A DNA stretch of 64,000 bases, taken from assembly GCF_009389715.1 (NCBI RefSeq), contig NW_024067677.1:1054001-1118000 (forward strand), written 5' to 3'. The position numbers and the translations under genes were made by a program. Of this stretch, positions 25,201-36,600 are shown in pieces; within the stretch, counting starts at the first letter, position 1, and the number at the start of each line of letters is the position of its first letter. Below the pieces are notes generated by a model. It was not told where the DNA came from. It did no database searches and saw nothing but the letters and a program-made list of their open reading frames with translations. The stretch comes from Phoenix dactylifera (lineage: Eukaryota > Streptophyta > Magnoliopsida > Arecales > Arecaceae).

Positions 25201-27947
25201 ATTGGCACATGATACAAGTGCTGGCAACTGCAATAGTGTATGTTGTGTCAGTAGGTGGGCATCCTACTATACTGACCCATACTGGTCTACCATTATGGGA
25301 TCTGATACCACAACTTATAATATTGATGTAAATAGTGACACAGAATTTGATACGACTCCTTTTCAACGAGCAACCAATATGAAGATTTTGTCTTCCTGGT
25401 AGTTTGCCGCTTAATATTCGTTCAAAATCCTTCAACAAAATCTGTTTTCCTGAATTTGGTTTACTCGTTTAATGTGCTCAGTATGCTTATTTGACAGACA
25501 AACTTTTCATTTATATATGGTTCTGTCCTTGAGCACGTCTTCCTGAGATACTGTTTCTGTTTTCATTTTTGGAGCTGAAACATTTTCCGAGAATGGGAAA
25601 TATGACTTTGGAAGGGAGCGGCAAAACTAAATTTACAAGAACTACCCAAAAGAATGAGATTTGGTCAATTTTTTCAAGCTTTTGGTTTTATAAAATCTGC
25701 ATATAATCTCGTCTAAATCTTCTAAAGCTTGTTGTTGCTGTCTGCAATAAAGGTTAGAATACTGTTACTTTCGCACCAGAACCTAGTTCTTTGGTGCAGA
25801 TATGATAGCAAACAGAATTTTCAGTAGGTTTGTTTTAGTAGATATAAGACAAAAAATAAAAAGAACAAGGAGAGATTCCTAGAAGAAAGATCCAGCCTGA
25901 AATATAGCTAAGTGTAAAGTTTAAAGTTGCTCTTTTATGTTTTGTCTGCTTAGTCATTGTGGTCTCTTGTCATGAATGTTTTGTGTACTCTTCATTTTTT
26001 AGATCCCTCTGATAAGAATTTTTTTCCCTTCTGTTTATTGTCTATATGATAAATTTGTTCGGATGATACTGATTCCAGGTGTTGGATATTTGCTTAAGAA
26101 TTCCAACTGACATATTTTCAGGAATACTGACCACTTGACATATGAAAATGCTCTATTCTTTGGCATCTGTCTCTATGTGTGTAAACCAAAGGAAATGTAG
26201 TGTATGGGAAAATGGCCACTAATGCAAGCAATCTGAGATGGCAATGTTTCTTTTATCTCACCATTTAAATTGAAATAGAACCTTGTGCAATTTTTATGAA
26301 ACCTCTGTGAAGCTTATTCATCCTTTTGTTTGATTATATCTGAGTGGTTATTGTTCAGCAAACTTGCTCTTCCTTTTAATAAGTCTGTAAATATCATTTG
26401 CATTGGATGCCAATGTGACGTTACACCAACATATGGTGGCTCTGCTCAACAGTAGAAGTTGCATATCATTATTTTTGGCAACACCATATGCATACCATGC
26501 ACTTGTCTATCATTTATGGCTGGTCAGTATAAGTCAATACCACTCTCATTTGTTTTTATGAAGCTGTTGAATGGCCTTGATCCTATTTCTTCATTGATTG
26601 CTTTCAAGGACATGTACAAACACTAATGTTGTTCAAAATCTGTCAGGCATATTTAGCATATGGAGTTCCTAGAAGCGACATCAAGCTTTTTTCTCTAATG
26701 CAGAAGGTTTGAATTATTGACTTTCAACTCTTTTGGCAATCTAGTTTGCAGAATATATTGACACAAAGGCGTGATGGCTGCAGGTATCTTACACGATAGG
26801 TAGCCAGTCGTTTAGTGCAGCTGACATTGAATTTGTCATTTTAAAGATGAAACCTCCAGTGTATCGTCCACAACTAGTATGTGTTGTCTCTTTAAATTGT
26901 TCGGTCCTTTTCCTTTCTACTAGCGTAGTTGTTACTTAATGAACGTCAGTTTCAGGCTTTGATTTTGGCTCTTCATAAATCGAAAACTTCTGAGGAGCAC
27001 AGGAAGTATTCCATTAACAGCCCTGAGCCTCTGGCAGTATTTGCCCTTAGTTGTGGGATGTATTCTTCGCCTGCAGTAAGTTGATTAGATTTTAACTTCA
27101 GTGTTTCCTTATAGGGATAACTTAATATCCAAACTTCAGGATGTTGGACTTCTTTTCTTTCGGGAATTAATATTTTCTTTTGTCAATATTTGCTTTGAAT
27201 TCCTAACTGTGCATGAGAGGAAACGATACCTGGAATATAGAAAAATTTGACTTCATGATTCTGTTCTCGAACTTTTAGCTCTGTGGGGCTTTGAGATGAA
27301 GATGAGGGCAATAATTAGTCAGTTGAGTTAGTAGGTCTTCTGAGCAAAAGATCTTCTGGTGGCTTATGAAGATCTGGGAGTAGGACATTCTGAAACAGGG
27401 TTAATATTACCCGGTCAGGGTCTCTAAAATGATTTTACTGTTTGTAATGCTTGACTCTTGCCAAAATGGGCTACACCAGTGATATTGTCCTTCTGAATTG
27501 ATGTTCTTTTAGAAGTCCTTTGAGCTAGTCAGCATGTTCGATTAAGTTATGGTTTTTCCTCTTTAAAGTTGAATGAATGATCTCAATCTATTTCAAATGC
27601 AGGTAAGAATCTTCACAGCTGACAATGTTCATGCAGAACTTCAAGAGTCAATGAGGGACTATATCCGGGCATCCATAGGCTTAAGTGATAAAGGGAAGCT
27701 TCTAGTGCCAAAGTTACTGCACTGTTTTGCAAAGGGTGTTGTGGAGGATTCTCTGCTGATAGACTGGATATGTCGCTACCTTACCCCTGACCAAGTCACT
27801 GTTGTTCGGGATTCTGCATCACAGTGGAAACAGAGACTCCTCGGCGTTCGGAGTTTTAGCCTCATCCCATTTGATTCTAGGTTTCGGTACCTTTTCTTGC
27901 CTGAAAGCAAAAGCTTCCAGAGCTCTTCCAAAGGTGGGTCTGTTTGA
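19206..27947 (+). CDS. MIP1 leucine-zipper/DUF547 protein, 11 coding exons, frameshifted in exon 4
   Basis: Coding exons by splice sites and phase: 19206-19235, 19531-19611, 21095-21211, 21312-21502, 21604-21741, 21967-22481, 24895-24994, 26647-26706, 26784-26876, 26956-27075, 27603-27947. Exons 2-4 give a coiled coil (YRSQLEQEVQKLQKQLQEEI, then AQELLANIAALEITVSKLEE) of the MIP1 leucine-zipper family. Exons 6-11 give a DUF547 domain (WMSVGKRQLEYAAEALKKF; LSHNEKLAFWINLYNALIMH; VSYTIGSQSFSAADIEFVIL). Plant members are described as ternary-complex-factor MIP1-like after a MADS-box-interacting protein; their biochemical role is unknown. Exon 4 is 191 nt where 192 is needed: after CTT at 21396-21398 one base is missing and the original frame ends at TAG 21438-21440. 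With that base the protein would be about 596 residues. Introns of 2.4 kb (22482-24894) and 1.65 kb (24995-26646) hold no other gene. An AATAAA lies at 28428. Confidence 0.85.
25060..25430. repeat. Repeat-like block rich in GTACC/CAGTATGG motifs within an intron
   Basis: Inside the 24995-26646 intron, motifs such as CCAGTATGG, GGTACCAA and CCATACTGG recur in both orientations. A similar GTACCGTACC motif cluster is at 58060-58195. Probably remnants of one dispersed repeat family; ORFs over it have no domain. Confidence 0.45.
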
Positions 27948-28439
27948 GCTGGATTTTGAAATGGCCAAGATCTGGAATCTGAGGAATTAGATTACAAATT
28001 GGCAAGGATACTCTCGTCCATTGAAGGTACATACTAAGGTTTCTATGAATAGTCATTCTCATGCTGACACGCATGAATAGATGCTGGAAGCTGGGAGAAG
28101 AGCAATATGTTACGGTGATGCGGCTGATGAGAATTCCCCTCCTTGTAAATAGGTTGTAAATTCTAGGTGTGCAAGAATTACAGAAGGCAACTCCTGTGTT
28201 TAGCCATGCGATATTCCAATGCTAAAAATAATAATCAGCTAAGCTACCGGAGGTATGGATACTTTGCTGGAAGAGTTTCTGCACAAGCAATTTGATTCAA
28301 TATACTTCAGTCCATGAACAGACTCTAGCCTTCACGTAGCTTTCTTGTTGCTCGTATACATCTGTACTTAACAATTGACACTTGGTATTTGTTGTAAAAT
28401 AATTAACTTGGGGAACCTCTGCATCCAATAAAAAGGTTA

Positions 28440-29716
28440 ATAAAGATTTATCATGTGAAATATCTCTGTCAACTCTTGCATTAGAAAGAGAGATGATTGC
28501 TGTTTTTTACCCTCTTTTAATTAGTAAATTGCATGTTGTTACTTTCATCATTTTTTTTTGAGTTGTGAAATAGTATCATAAGACCACCTTCCATGTTAGA
28601 AACCAAGGATTTTTCCTATTGCAGGCACCAAGGGGAGGTCTTGTTGCTGTTTTAGGTTTATCATATTACATAATGGTTAGTCTGGAAATCAAGTTTCTGG
28701 TCTTAGCGCTATCTTTTTTTCTGGTAGCGAGAAGCCTCCAATCCCAGCTTATTCTGCCGGAAATTTTCAAACAGGCCCTTAATCTATTGTTTTCACATTT
28801 TTAATCTCTTTGATGGCCCTGGCTATTAGTAGGCTGGTTCATAAGGGTGTTTGTGATGACCATTATCAATAGTTTGATGCTTGTGATGGAATGAGATGCC
28901 CAAGACATGCATTCTATACTGTTGTATAACAGCAAAAAATATCTAAATAAGCGCACAAAATAAATCACAAAAAATTGTGATTGTGATTGCCGAAATACAG
29001 AGCAAACAGTAATGTGTAAACTGAACAAGGCAATAAGTTGAAAAAAAATATATATAGCAAATTGTGACATATAAGATTAAGAATGTAAGCTGCATTAATT
29101 CTAAGAAATAAGTTCAGTAACATTTAGAATAAGCAAGAAAAATAACAGCCCAAGAACGTTTTGTCCCCCCCAATCAAATCAAATGTTAGCTTGTTCGTAC
29201 CTCCCGTCCTCTTCCCCATTATTCTGCTGCGCTGGACCACAATGACCTTGATTTGACTGCCTGGTAGAGACAACAACACCACCTCCTCCTACGCCACCTC
29301 TCTCTCTCTCTCCTTCCCCTCCCTTTCTTATACCCAATCGTACATTAATCTTTCCTTGGTGCAGTGACAATGGCCTAGTGGGCGGCCTCTACGAGTGGCT
29401 CTCCCTGCAGTCATTCCCCTCGTTCTCCTCCTGCCAGGAAGACTTGTGGCCGGTGGGCAGAGAGAGTAGAAGAAAGAAGAAGAAACACGACAAAGTAGAA
29501 CAAAGAAGAAGAAACACGAAGTAAATGTAGTTGAGACTAGAGAGTAGAGAGCAAGCAGAAGTGGTAAGAGGGCGAAGAAGAAGAAGAAGAAGTCATGCTA
29601 TGTACAATAGCTGGTTCGCGTTATGAGGTCAAACAAAACGGTCCTGCCTCTCCTTTCTCCTCCTCAGCTCCTCCCCCCCTCTCCTCAGGAAGAGCAAGTC
29701 GTATTTGTTTGGAAGC
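28440..29716. other. Region between two convergent genes
   Basis: 3' flank of the DUF547 gene and 3' UTR/downstream region of the DUF1685 gene. AT-rich at left, AAG/GAA-rich around 29460-29595. No further gene recognised. Confidence 0.5.
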
Positions 29717-30547
29717 TCATGAGCTGGATTGCCTCACGGAACAAGCCACGGCCTGTGCCCAGTGCCTCAGCCTCGTCTTCACATGCTGAGGATTGTCTCC
29801 TGTTCCATTGCACCAAAATAATGAGACACTTTCAGCAAAAAAAAAAATAATGAGACACAAACTCGAAACGAGAACTAATACTTGATAAATATTTGGTGAA
29901 GAAGGAAAGGATTAAAATACAGTACCTGGGTTGCAGATCTTCCAGGACTCGCTGGGGGAAGAATGCGAGTGCTGGTGGGGCTCGAGGGGGCTGCTCGGGC
30001 TCAGGCTGCCGCAGACCGTCGACGCCGAGGAGGTGGCAGCTGTGGGAGTGGACGCAGGGCTCGGCGAGGACCGGAGCCTGGGGTCGGAGAGCTGGCGGTT
30101 GACGGCGAAGTAGAGGTCGAGAGCTGGCAGCGTGTCGCAAAGATCGTGACCTCCATCTTCTTCATTGAACCCGAAGCCGAGCTCGATAGAGCCCATCAGC
30201 TCGTCCCAGTCCTCGTCCGTGAGGCTTCTCACCCTGGAGCCCAGCCTGCTCAGCCTCCCACCGCCGCAGTTGATGGGGGACGACTCCCCGTCCACCATCT
30301 GCCTCCGGTGCAGGATCTGCCGCCTTCGCTTCTCCCACTTGGCCTCCCTCGTCGTCTCCCGCATCGACAGCTGCTTCGTCAGCAGCCTCTTCCGCCCGCC
30401 GACGCCAGCGACGCCTCTCGCTTTTTCCCACGTCGGCGGGGGCTCCTCGGTCACAGCCACTTCGTCCTCCTCCACCTCGCTCTCCGACGACGACGAGATG
30501 ATCCCGCGCTCCCTCATGTTGTTCTTCGCCGTCTTTTTTTCCTCCAT
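29717..30547 (-). CDS. DUF1685 family protein, two exons, 234 residues
   Basis: Exon 1 is 30547-29926 and exon 2 is 29799-29717; the 126-bp intron has GT and AG ends, and exon lengths 622 + 83 = 705 give an intact frame. Features: acidic Ser/Glu stretch (residues 18-36), basic region (70-83), then the DUF1685 core SLTDEDWDELMGSIELGFGF at 108-127 followed by LCDTLPALDLYFAVNRQ (136-152). Exon 2 supplies the usual C-terminus, VKTRLRHWAQAVACSVRQ. Unspliced reading ends eight bases into the intron's coding frame at TAA 29912-29914, which would remove that tail. The open frame continues upstream of 30547 to 31021, but that part is low-complexity and the family normally starts near the acidic region, so I take ATG 30547. 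Function of the family is not established. It converges on the DUF547 gene. Confidence 0.9.
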
Positions 30548-31198
30548 CCTCCTTCGGTAGGGGAAGAATGAATGGCTGGAGAGGCGGGAACGGCAGCGAG
30601 TCCTAGCTAGCCCGCTCTGCCCCTCCGCTTCAGAGGAACATGCAGCGGGGGACCGCGCGCGACGACGACGGCCGCCGCGCGAGAGGAGGACTTCTGGGTT
30701 GGAGAAAGAGGACTTAGGGGAGGGGGGTGGGGGCGAAGGGGAAGGAATGGTTTTCTTGATGGAAGGAGGAGGATGGGGTGGGGGTGGGAGGCTAATAAAA
30801 GAGAAGGTGGCGTCCGTTACTCCGGGCTGCAATGCCCACCGCTCCTTAGCTTCGACGACACCAACTGTACTTGCAGCGTGACGTGACACGCCAACTATAT
30901 TAAGAGGGTGGGGGAAGAGGCTGGGAACTAATATTAGGGTGATGGAAGCGGAAGGACACAACGGAAATGATGGGATTCTCCGGAGAATTTGGCTCACTCG
31001 GGCTTCTCTCCTTTTTCTCACTCTAAATTTGGATTAAGGATGCTCAACTAATACCAAATCACACCAACACCCAGGGGTTAGCGCTTGTTCAGGGTGTTTT
31101 CCTGATTGGCTATTTTCAGGGTTTTCAGATCACTCTAAATAGCTTAGACATGCCAAACTCATCTGGTTTTCCCAATGCTAAACAAATCTTGGGTGAAT
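30548..31198. promoter_or_regulatory. Upstream region of the DUF1685 gene
   Basis: GC- and GA-rich up to about 30900, as expected for a leader/promoter. An in-frame extension of the coding frame covers it but has no conserved feature. No TATA box assigned. Confidence 0.35.
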
Positions 31199-31208
31199 AT
31201 TATCTTGT

Positions 31209-31518
31209 GTTCTCAGCCACCGTTATCAGTTGGATCCGAGAGGTCCAAGGGGTAACGGCTGTGGCCACCCATTGCTCCAGAACATTTGGACTATGGTGAG
31301 GGATGGAGGGGCTTTTCAAGCTGAACATGCATACCGCGAAGCCAATGGAGCTGCGGATTGGGTGGCTGCTTATGCAGTCTGTCACTTTGGCAGTACCCTG
31401 AGGGCTGAAGATGGGGAGTTGCCTCTGGCACTCCGAAGTATCCTATTTTTTGACTTTATTGGATGTATCCGTACTTATCAGATATGATCTACCCGTCCTA
31501 GCAAAAATAAAAAAAAAA
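31209..31518 (+). mobile_element. 5'-truncated LINE (RNase H 3' end) with target duplication
   Basis: Encodes the end of a LINE RNase H domain (AYREANGAADWVAAYAV, then FFDFIGCIRTYQI) and a poly(A)-type tail at 31503-31519. ATTATCTTGT flanks it at 31199-31208 and 31519-31528. Confidence 0.85.
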
Positions 31519-31528
31519 ATTATCTTGT

Positions 31529-32636
31529 CTAAGTATATTTGCTGTTGCATGCTTTACAAACTCTTATCAAATACATAACTTTTCCTTTTTCTTAACTTTG
31601 TTAATTGTTATAGTCTATTTACACAGTTCTTCCTCCATGGGTGGAAAATAAAAGCTTTGGGCTAAGCATCAGCAAAGGATATGCACAGTTCTTCCTCTAT
31701 GGTGATCAACTAATGTTGTCAAAATACAATGTAGTAGGTTTCTCTTAAAATATGTTACCTAAACTTTATTGATTTTGGAAAATAATGCTGTTCACACTTT
31801 GAGTACTATATATTTGGTTAACCAATAACATTTTGCTAATTCAGGCAGCACAAAGTATCCTTGGAAGAAGAGGAACATTCTCAATTTAAGCCCTATCAAG
31901 TTTTCTAGTCATATAAAATATAATACTTTATTTCTTTAAATGAATGATTATTCAGCTAACGAGGAGAGAGTTAGAAGAAGAAAGCCAGTCAATACATATG
32001 AAGGCATGCTGTATATTTCGATTTCAGAAGACAATACTTTTTAATCTTGCTAATTACGTCTCTAAGATTCTTAGCACCGAGACCAAGAAATAAATATTCC
32101 AATCTTTAAAGGCTTTAAGCAATAGAAACGGTATCTAGCTCACATGGAAAAGTTCTTTTCTTTGTTTGTGCTTTTGAAGAAAGCTCACATGGCAAATTAG
32201 ATTACAATTCCGAAATTTCAGATTTGTGCTCTGGTTTAAGTCCTCGTCATGATCAACTCAGATGGAAATTTTAGATTTCCATGCACTTGCGACTGTGGAT
32301 TCGGAAGCTTACCGTGCATTTAGTGAAAGAATTTCTTTTGTCTCCACACTTTCTCAGCAGGGAGTGGAAGACATGAAAGCCATAGAAATTGTGACATAGT
32401 TTTCCCAGTATTGCTAAACAATAATTAAATTATTAGTTAATATGAAATGAATCTTCATTAAAATATTTATTAGCCTTCTCTAATTTGAATTCGATTTGGT
32501 GACAACAACCAACAATCAGAAATCCCATCGTTTATACTGAAATGAATCTTCATGATTACATTTATGAAACCTGCTCTAATTTGAACTTGATTTGTGAAGG
32601 ACAACCAATTCAAAAAAAAAAAAAAAAAAAAAAAAA
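31529..32636. other. AT-rich intergenic DNA ending in an A26 run
   Basis: No gene recognised. A long A homopolymer occupies about 32611-32636. Confidence 0.5.
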
Positions 32637-32639
32637 GTA

Positions 32640-33110
32640 TAACAGCATCTTACACACGACAGGTGTGGGTGCAGCCAACAAAATTATATAAAAAAAAGTT
32701 AGCAAAAAAAAAGGAGCAAACACGTAGTTCTCTCAGAAAAAACCTCCGGAGTGATGAGCCGCGTAGGAGGTAACCCAGTCAGTAGCACTGTTTGTTTTCC
32801 AGCAGACATGACTGGCCCAAATTGAGTCATACTCTCTCAAGAGTCTGTACATGTCGTAAAACAACATCATCCCACTAGCATTGCTGCGCCAACCCTGAAT
32901 CCACTTGATTATTCTAGCCGAGTTTTTCTCGAGGAAGATGTGGTCTGCATTCAAAACAAACCTCGCATAGGTGATGTTCTTCCATGCGGCTCTAAACCAA
33001 CACTAAAGACATAAGTATCGAAGATCCGTTTTTCCTCGGCCGCCATCAGTCTAGCGTAGATAACCGATTCATAATTACAAACCTATCGTTCCAAAAGAAC
33101 AAACACGTCA
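32640..33110 (-). mobile_element. Degenerate LINE 3' end (RNase H), minus strand
   Basis: The frame 32954-32733 reads SATDWVTSYAAHHSGGFF, matching the ADWV.S..A.HSG motif of the intact copy at 53803-54312; upstream minus-strand sequence to about 33085 contains RIFDT and other pieces in shifted frames. Plus-strand A runs next to it are not its tail, which would be T on the plus strand. It lies head to head with the next LINE. Confidence 0.7.
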
Positions 33111-33135
33111 ATCAACCGTTAACAACCATGGGCCT

Positions 33136-33555
33136 GGGAGATGGATTTTTGACACCTCTATTGTTGGTGCGGAGCTGCGAGCGACATGGAAGGGTATCTC
33201 CTTTGCGAGGAGCGTTTTGTGTGCGAAGTACATCTACCTAGAGGGTGACTCGGCCTCTGTGATTAAGGGGGTCCGTGCATGAGATTCTGAGTCGGATGGG
33301 CAGGTCTTGCTCCTTGACAGACGATGGATGGCTGAGGAGTGTGGCTCCTTTAGGGCCACTCATGTTTACCGGAAGATTAATATAGCAGCCGACTAGATAG
33401 CCTCCTACGTGGCATATTACTCGGAGGGTTTTCTTTGGGTGAACCAGGCAGATGCTTCCTTTTAGTTTAGTCAGCATCTCCCGTCTGATCCGAATAGTGG
33501 TACTTATATACGTATGGTGTGAGGAGCTGTGTACCAAAAAAAAAAAAAAAAAAAA
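33136..33555 (+). mobile_element. 5'-truncated LINE (RNase H 3' end) just upstream of FAX2-like gene
   Basis: Reads WIFDTSIVGAELRATWKGIS, YIYLEGDSASVIKGVRA, a stop, then ATHVYRKINIAAD, a stop, and IASYVAYYSEGFLWV: an RNase H domain with two nonsense changes. An A21 tail ends at 33556. Flanks ACAACCATGGGCCT (33122-33135) and ACAGCCATGGGCCT (33556-33569) form a 14-bp target duplication with one mismatch. Confidence 0.9.
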
Positions 33556-33659
33556 ACAGCCATGGGCCTAAGCGGCCCAGAAGGAGGTAAGATCACCACC
33601 GGTCATTTGACTCAGGCTCTTCTAAAAACGTTCCATGGGGGCGAGAGAAAAGCTTCAAG

Positions 33660-36600
33660 ATGGCTTTCACCGCTGTCATTTCTACGCCCTACCACTCCCA
33701 GTCCTCTCTCCTCCTCCGCCCCTCCCCCTCTCTCACCTCCAAGTCCAAGCCCTTCTTCTCCCCTCTTCTTCCCTCCGCCGCCCTCCGACCCACTGACCTT
33801 GGCATCGTCGGCAGCTTCCCGGTCCCTACACTAGCTGCCGATCGCTCCAAAAGAGGCTGCTTCGTCACTGCTGTCGCCGACTCCGAGGCCGCGCCGCCCG
33901 CGATCGCCGTCGATCCGGTGGCCGTGGAAGTCGAAGTAGAAGGGGGAGGCGGCGACGGCAGTGGTGGTGGTGAGGGTTCCGGCGGAGGCGGAGGCGGAGG
34001 CGGAGGTGGTGGTGACGATAGCGGGGGAGATCCCGAGGATAGCGAAGGGGGATCGGACAAGGATAAGAAGGAGATGAACGGGATGTCCATGTCTCAGAAG
34101 CTGACGCTGGGTTATGCTGCCCTCGTCGGAGGTGATCCCATTCCCATTCACCACTCCATTTGAATGTCTTCCCATTTATGTCTTTTGCCCTCTTGATTAA
34201 TATTGGGTTTTGGTTTTAATTTCCTCCCCGCGGTATGCTAATTTTGTGATCTGAATTGAAATTAGAAAGGTGGAGATGATAGCCTACTGATTAGTTAGTG
34301 ATTTTGTATTTGTTCTGTGTTAATATATTTGTTGAATCTAGGCCTTTCATTTTCAAGATTTGAATAATGTTGCATAGGAGCTATTTATGTTTTTTGGCAA
34401 AACTGGAATCAATGGTAATCTCAATAAGGTATCTTTGAATGCACGGCCACTGTATTTTTGTGCTATCTTCAGTAGATGTTGGTGGCATGCGATTCCCAAA
34501 ATAAGAATCTGTTGAATGAATTGATGTTGGGTTTGGAGGAATTGAAATAGGCTCTTTCGGTTCATTACAATTGAAACAGTCTTTGAAAGAGAATTCTCTC
34601 TGTTGTAGACATGTGTCACAATAGCTTACTATGATCTGCTCTTTGAAAAGGTCTGATTGTTTGCAATAGTAATATAGTCTGTTGGTTGGCGTTGCTAGCG
34701 TGTCATGTCCGAAAATCGAACTTTTTGGTTTTTATCTTTCTCTGTATCACCGATCCTCTGTTAAAGGAGGAGTGATATTGGCTTCAGAGGTACTCTCAGA
34801 TGGAACTTCCATAAATGGGATTTGTGATGTATAGATTGTAGTGTCCCAGAATAAGTTCCAGTTTCTAAAATGCTCTGTTTGATTTAAGGGGATTATCAGA
34901 AAACTGGGTTTGATTATGTTTTGTTTGACATGGGAGTCATGATTTTGGAAACAATCAAGAAAGATACAAATTTAGTGGAAGTTAGGGCTCTCGGTGTGCG
35001 AGATTGTGTGCATGTGCACATGCATGGATGTGTATGCATGTGTTTGTTTATGTGGTATATAATGATACATGCTAGGACAATGATCACGCTAGCCTGATAC
35101 ATGCTCATGCTTCTTCATGATATAAAATATGCATCTTCTTGATGATGCTTAAAGAATGTTTCATGTTATACGTCATGGTACAAAACGCAGCAATACCACC
35201 TTATTATGGCTCATTTGTCCGAGCTATATTATTTTCCAAACTTCACTTACGTTTTCATATGTAATTATAGCAATATATGTTTTTCAAATGTAATTATAGC
35301 AATATATGTTTTAGCATTTTTACCTTTGAAGTTACAGCTTGCATGTATATCCTCCAAACATGCTATCATATACCAGAGAAAGTGAAAATGAGGGAATATT
35401 GGGGTTGAAAATGGAGTAAAAGAGAGGAATAACTCTATTATAGCTTTTTCCCCTGAATAAGCTTATCCAGGTTTGATCGAATAAGTGAGTAAAAAGTTTT
35501 TTAGAAATTTCACAAGTGCCCCTAAAGCAACATCCTTGTTTCAGAATAAATTGTGGTGTTTGGTGGGAGAAAACAAAATGTATCAGGGAAAGGTGGGTCT
35601 GTCATGGGTAAATCCACTTTGTCCCACAAGTAAACACACCCTTAAAGACCTATATCTTTCCCAATTACCTTCCGGGGACACCATCCTCTCCTCTTCCAAT
35701 GAGGAAGAGGAGGGGGGAGGGTGGGGGAGGGGTCTTAGGGACAACTAAGGATATCGCAAACAGGATAAAACGAGGAAGAAAAGGGAGACAAGCTGGTGGG
35801 TTGGGGGAAGTACATGGGTAAGTTTACCATTTAACTTCAGGTTCTATCTGATTTCTGTTACAAGCAAAGAGAGCAATTTAGAGCATGCAAGGGTTTGAGG
35901 ACAAGGGCATAGGCCACTGATCCTTTTCATGTTGAGAGTGATGGTTGTGCTTATTTTGCTAGGCAAGAGAAAACAATCGAGAGGATTTGAGGGTTCAAGG
36001 AAGAGGGAGTAGATAGCTCATCCTCACCATGTTGTGAATGTACCATGCATTTCGTTTTTCTCCTCTGCTCAAGCTTTGCATGCGCTTTTGAGGCCAAGCA
36101 ATGACATTAAAAGGTGTAGGTTTTTGCCCCTTTTAACCATCTTGTGCAAATGTAACATAAAAAGGGTGTTATCTTTCACAAATCTTTTATTAAACTGATC
36201 GTAGATAGGTTACATAACCTTAAGCAGAGATGGTAGGGGGTGTAGTGTGATGGTAGGGGCATAAGTGCACCTTTCTGGGTTTTTCAGGTGTGAGTGCAAT
36301 TTAGAAATTAAGTACACTGAGAGCCACATGTAGAAGGGTAGATATGCGATACCTCTTTTTATTCATATCTATAAATTAATGAACATAGCCACATCTTGTG
36401 GTAATCTTTATTGAGGTTTTAGTAAATCGAACTCGGAGTCAAGTGTCACATTAATAAGCAAAAGTAACACTGCTGATTTCTATGCAACATAATGGGCGGC
36501 ATTATAGAAAAACTTAATTCGTAATTATACATGTTCAGCCCAAATAGCCTAGCAAGTTTTTGGACAATGAAGCCTCTATTATTTGAAAATTTATATCTGA

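Noticed and set aside
29893..30571. Plus-strand Arg/Pro-rich ORFs of up to 202 codons
   Set aside because: Antisense of DUF1685 exon 1, with GC-rich composition leaving frames open.
32611..32636. A26 run as the poly(A) tail of the neighbouring LINE
   Set aside because: That LINE is on the minus strand, so its tail would be T on the plus strand; the run is left unexplained.
33689..34090. Pro/Ser-rich minus-strand ORF
   Set aside because: Antisense shadow of the FAX2 exon 1 glycine-rich region.
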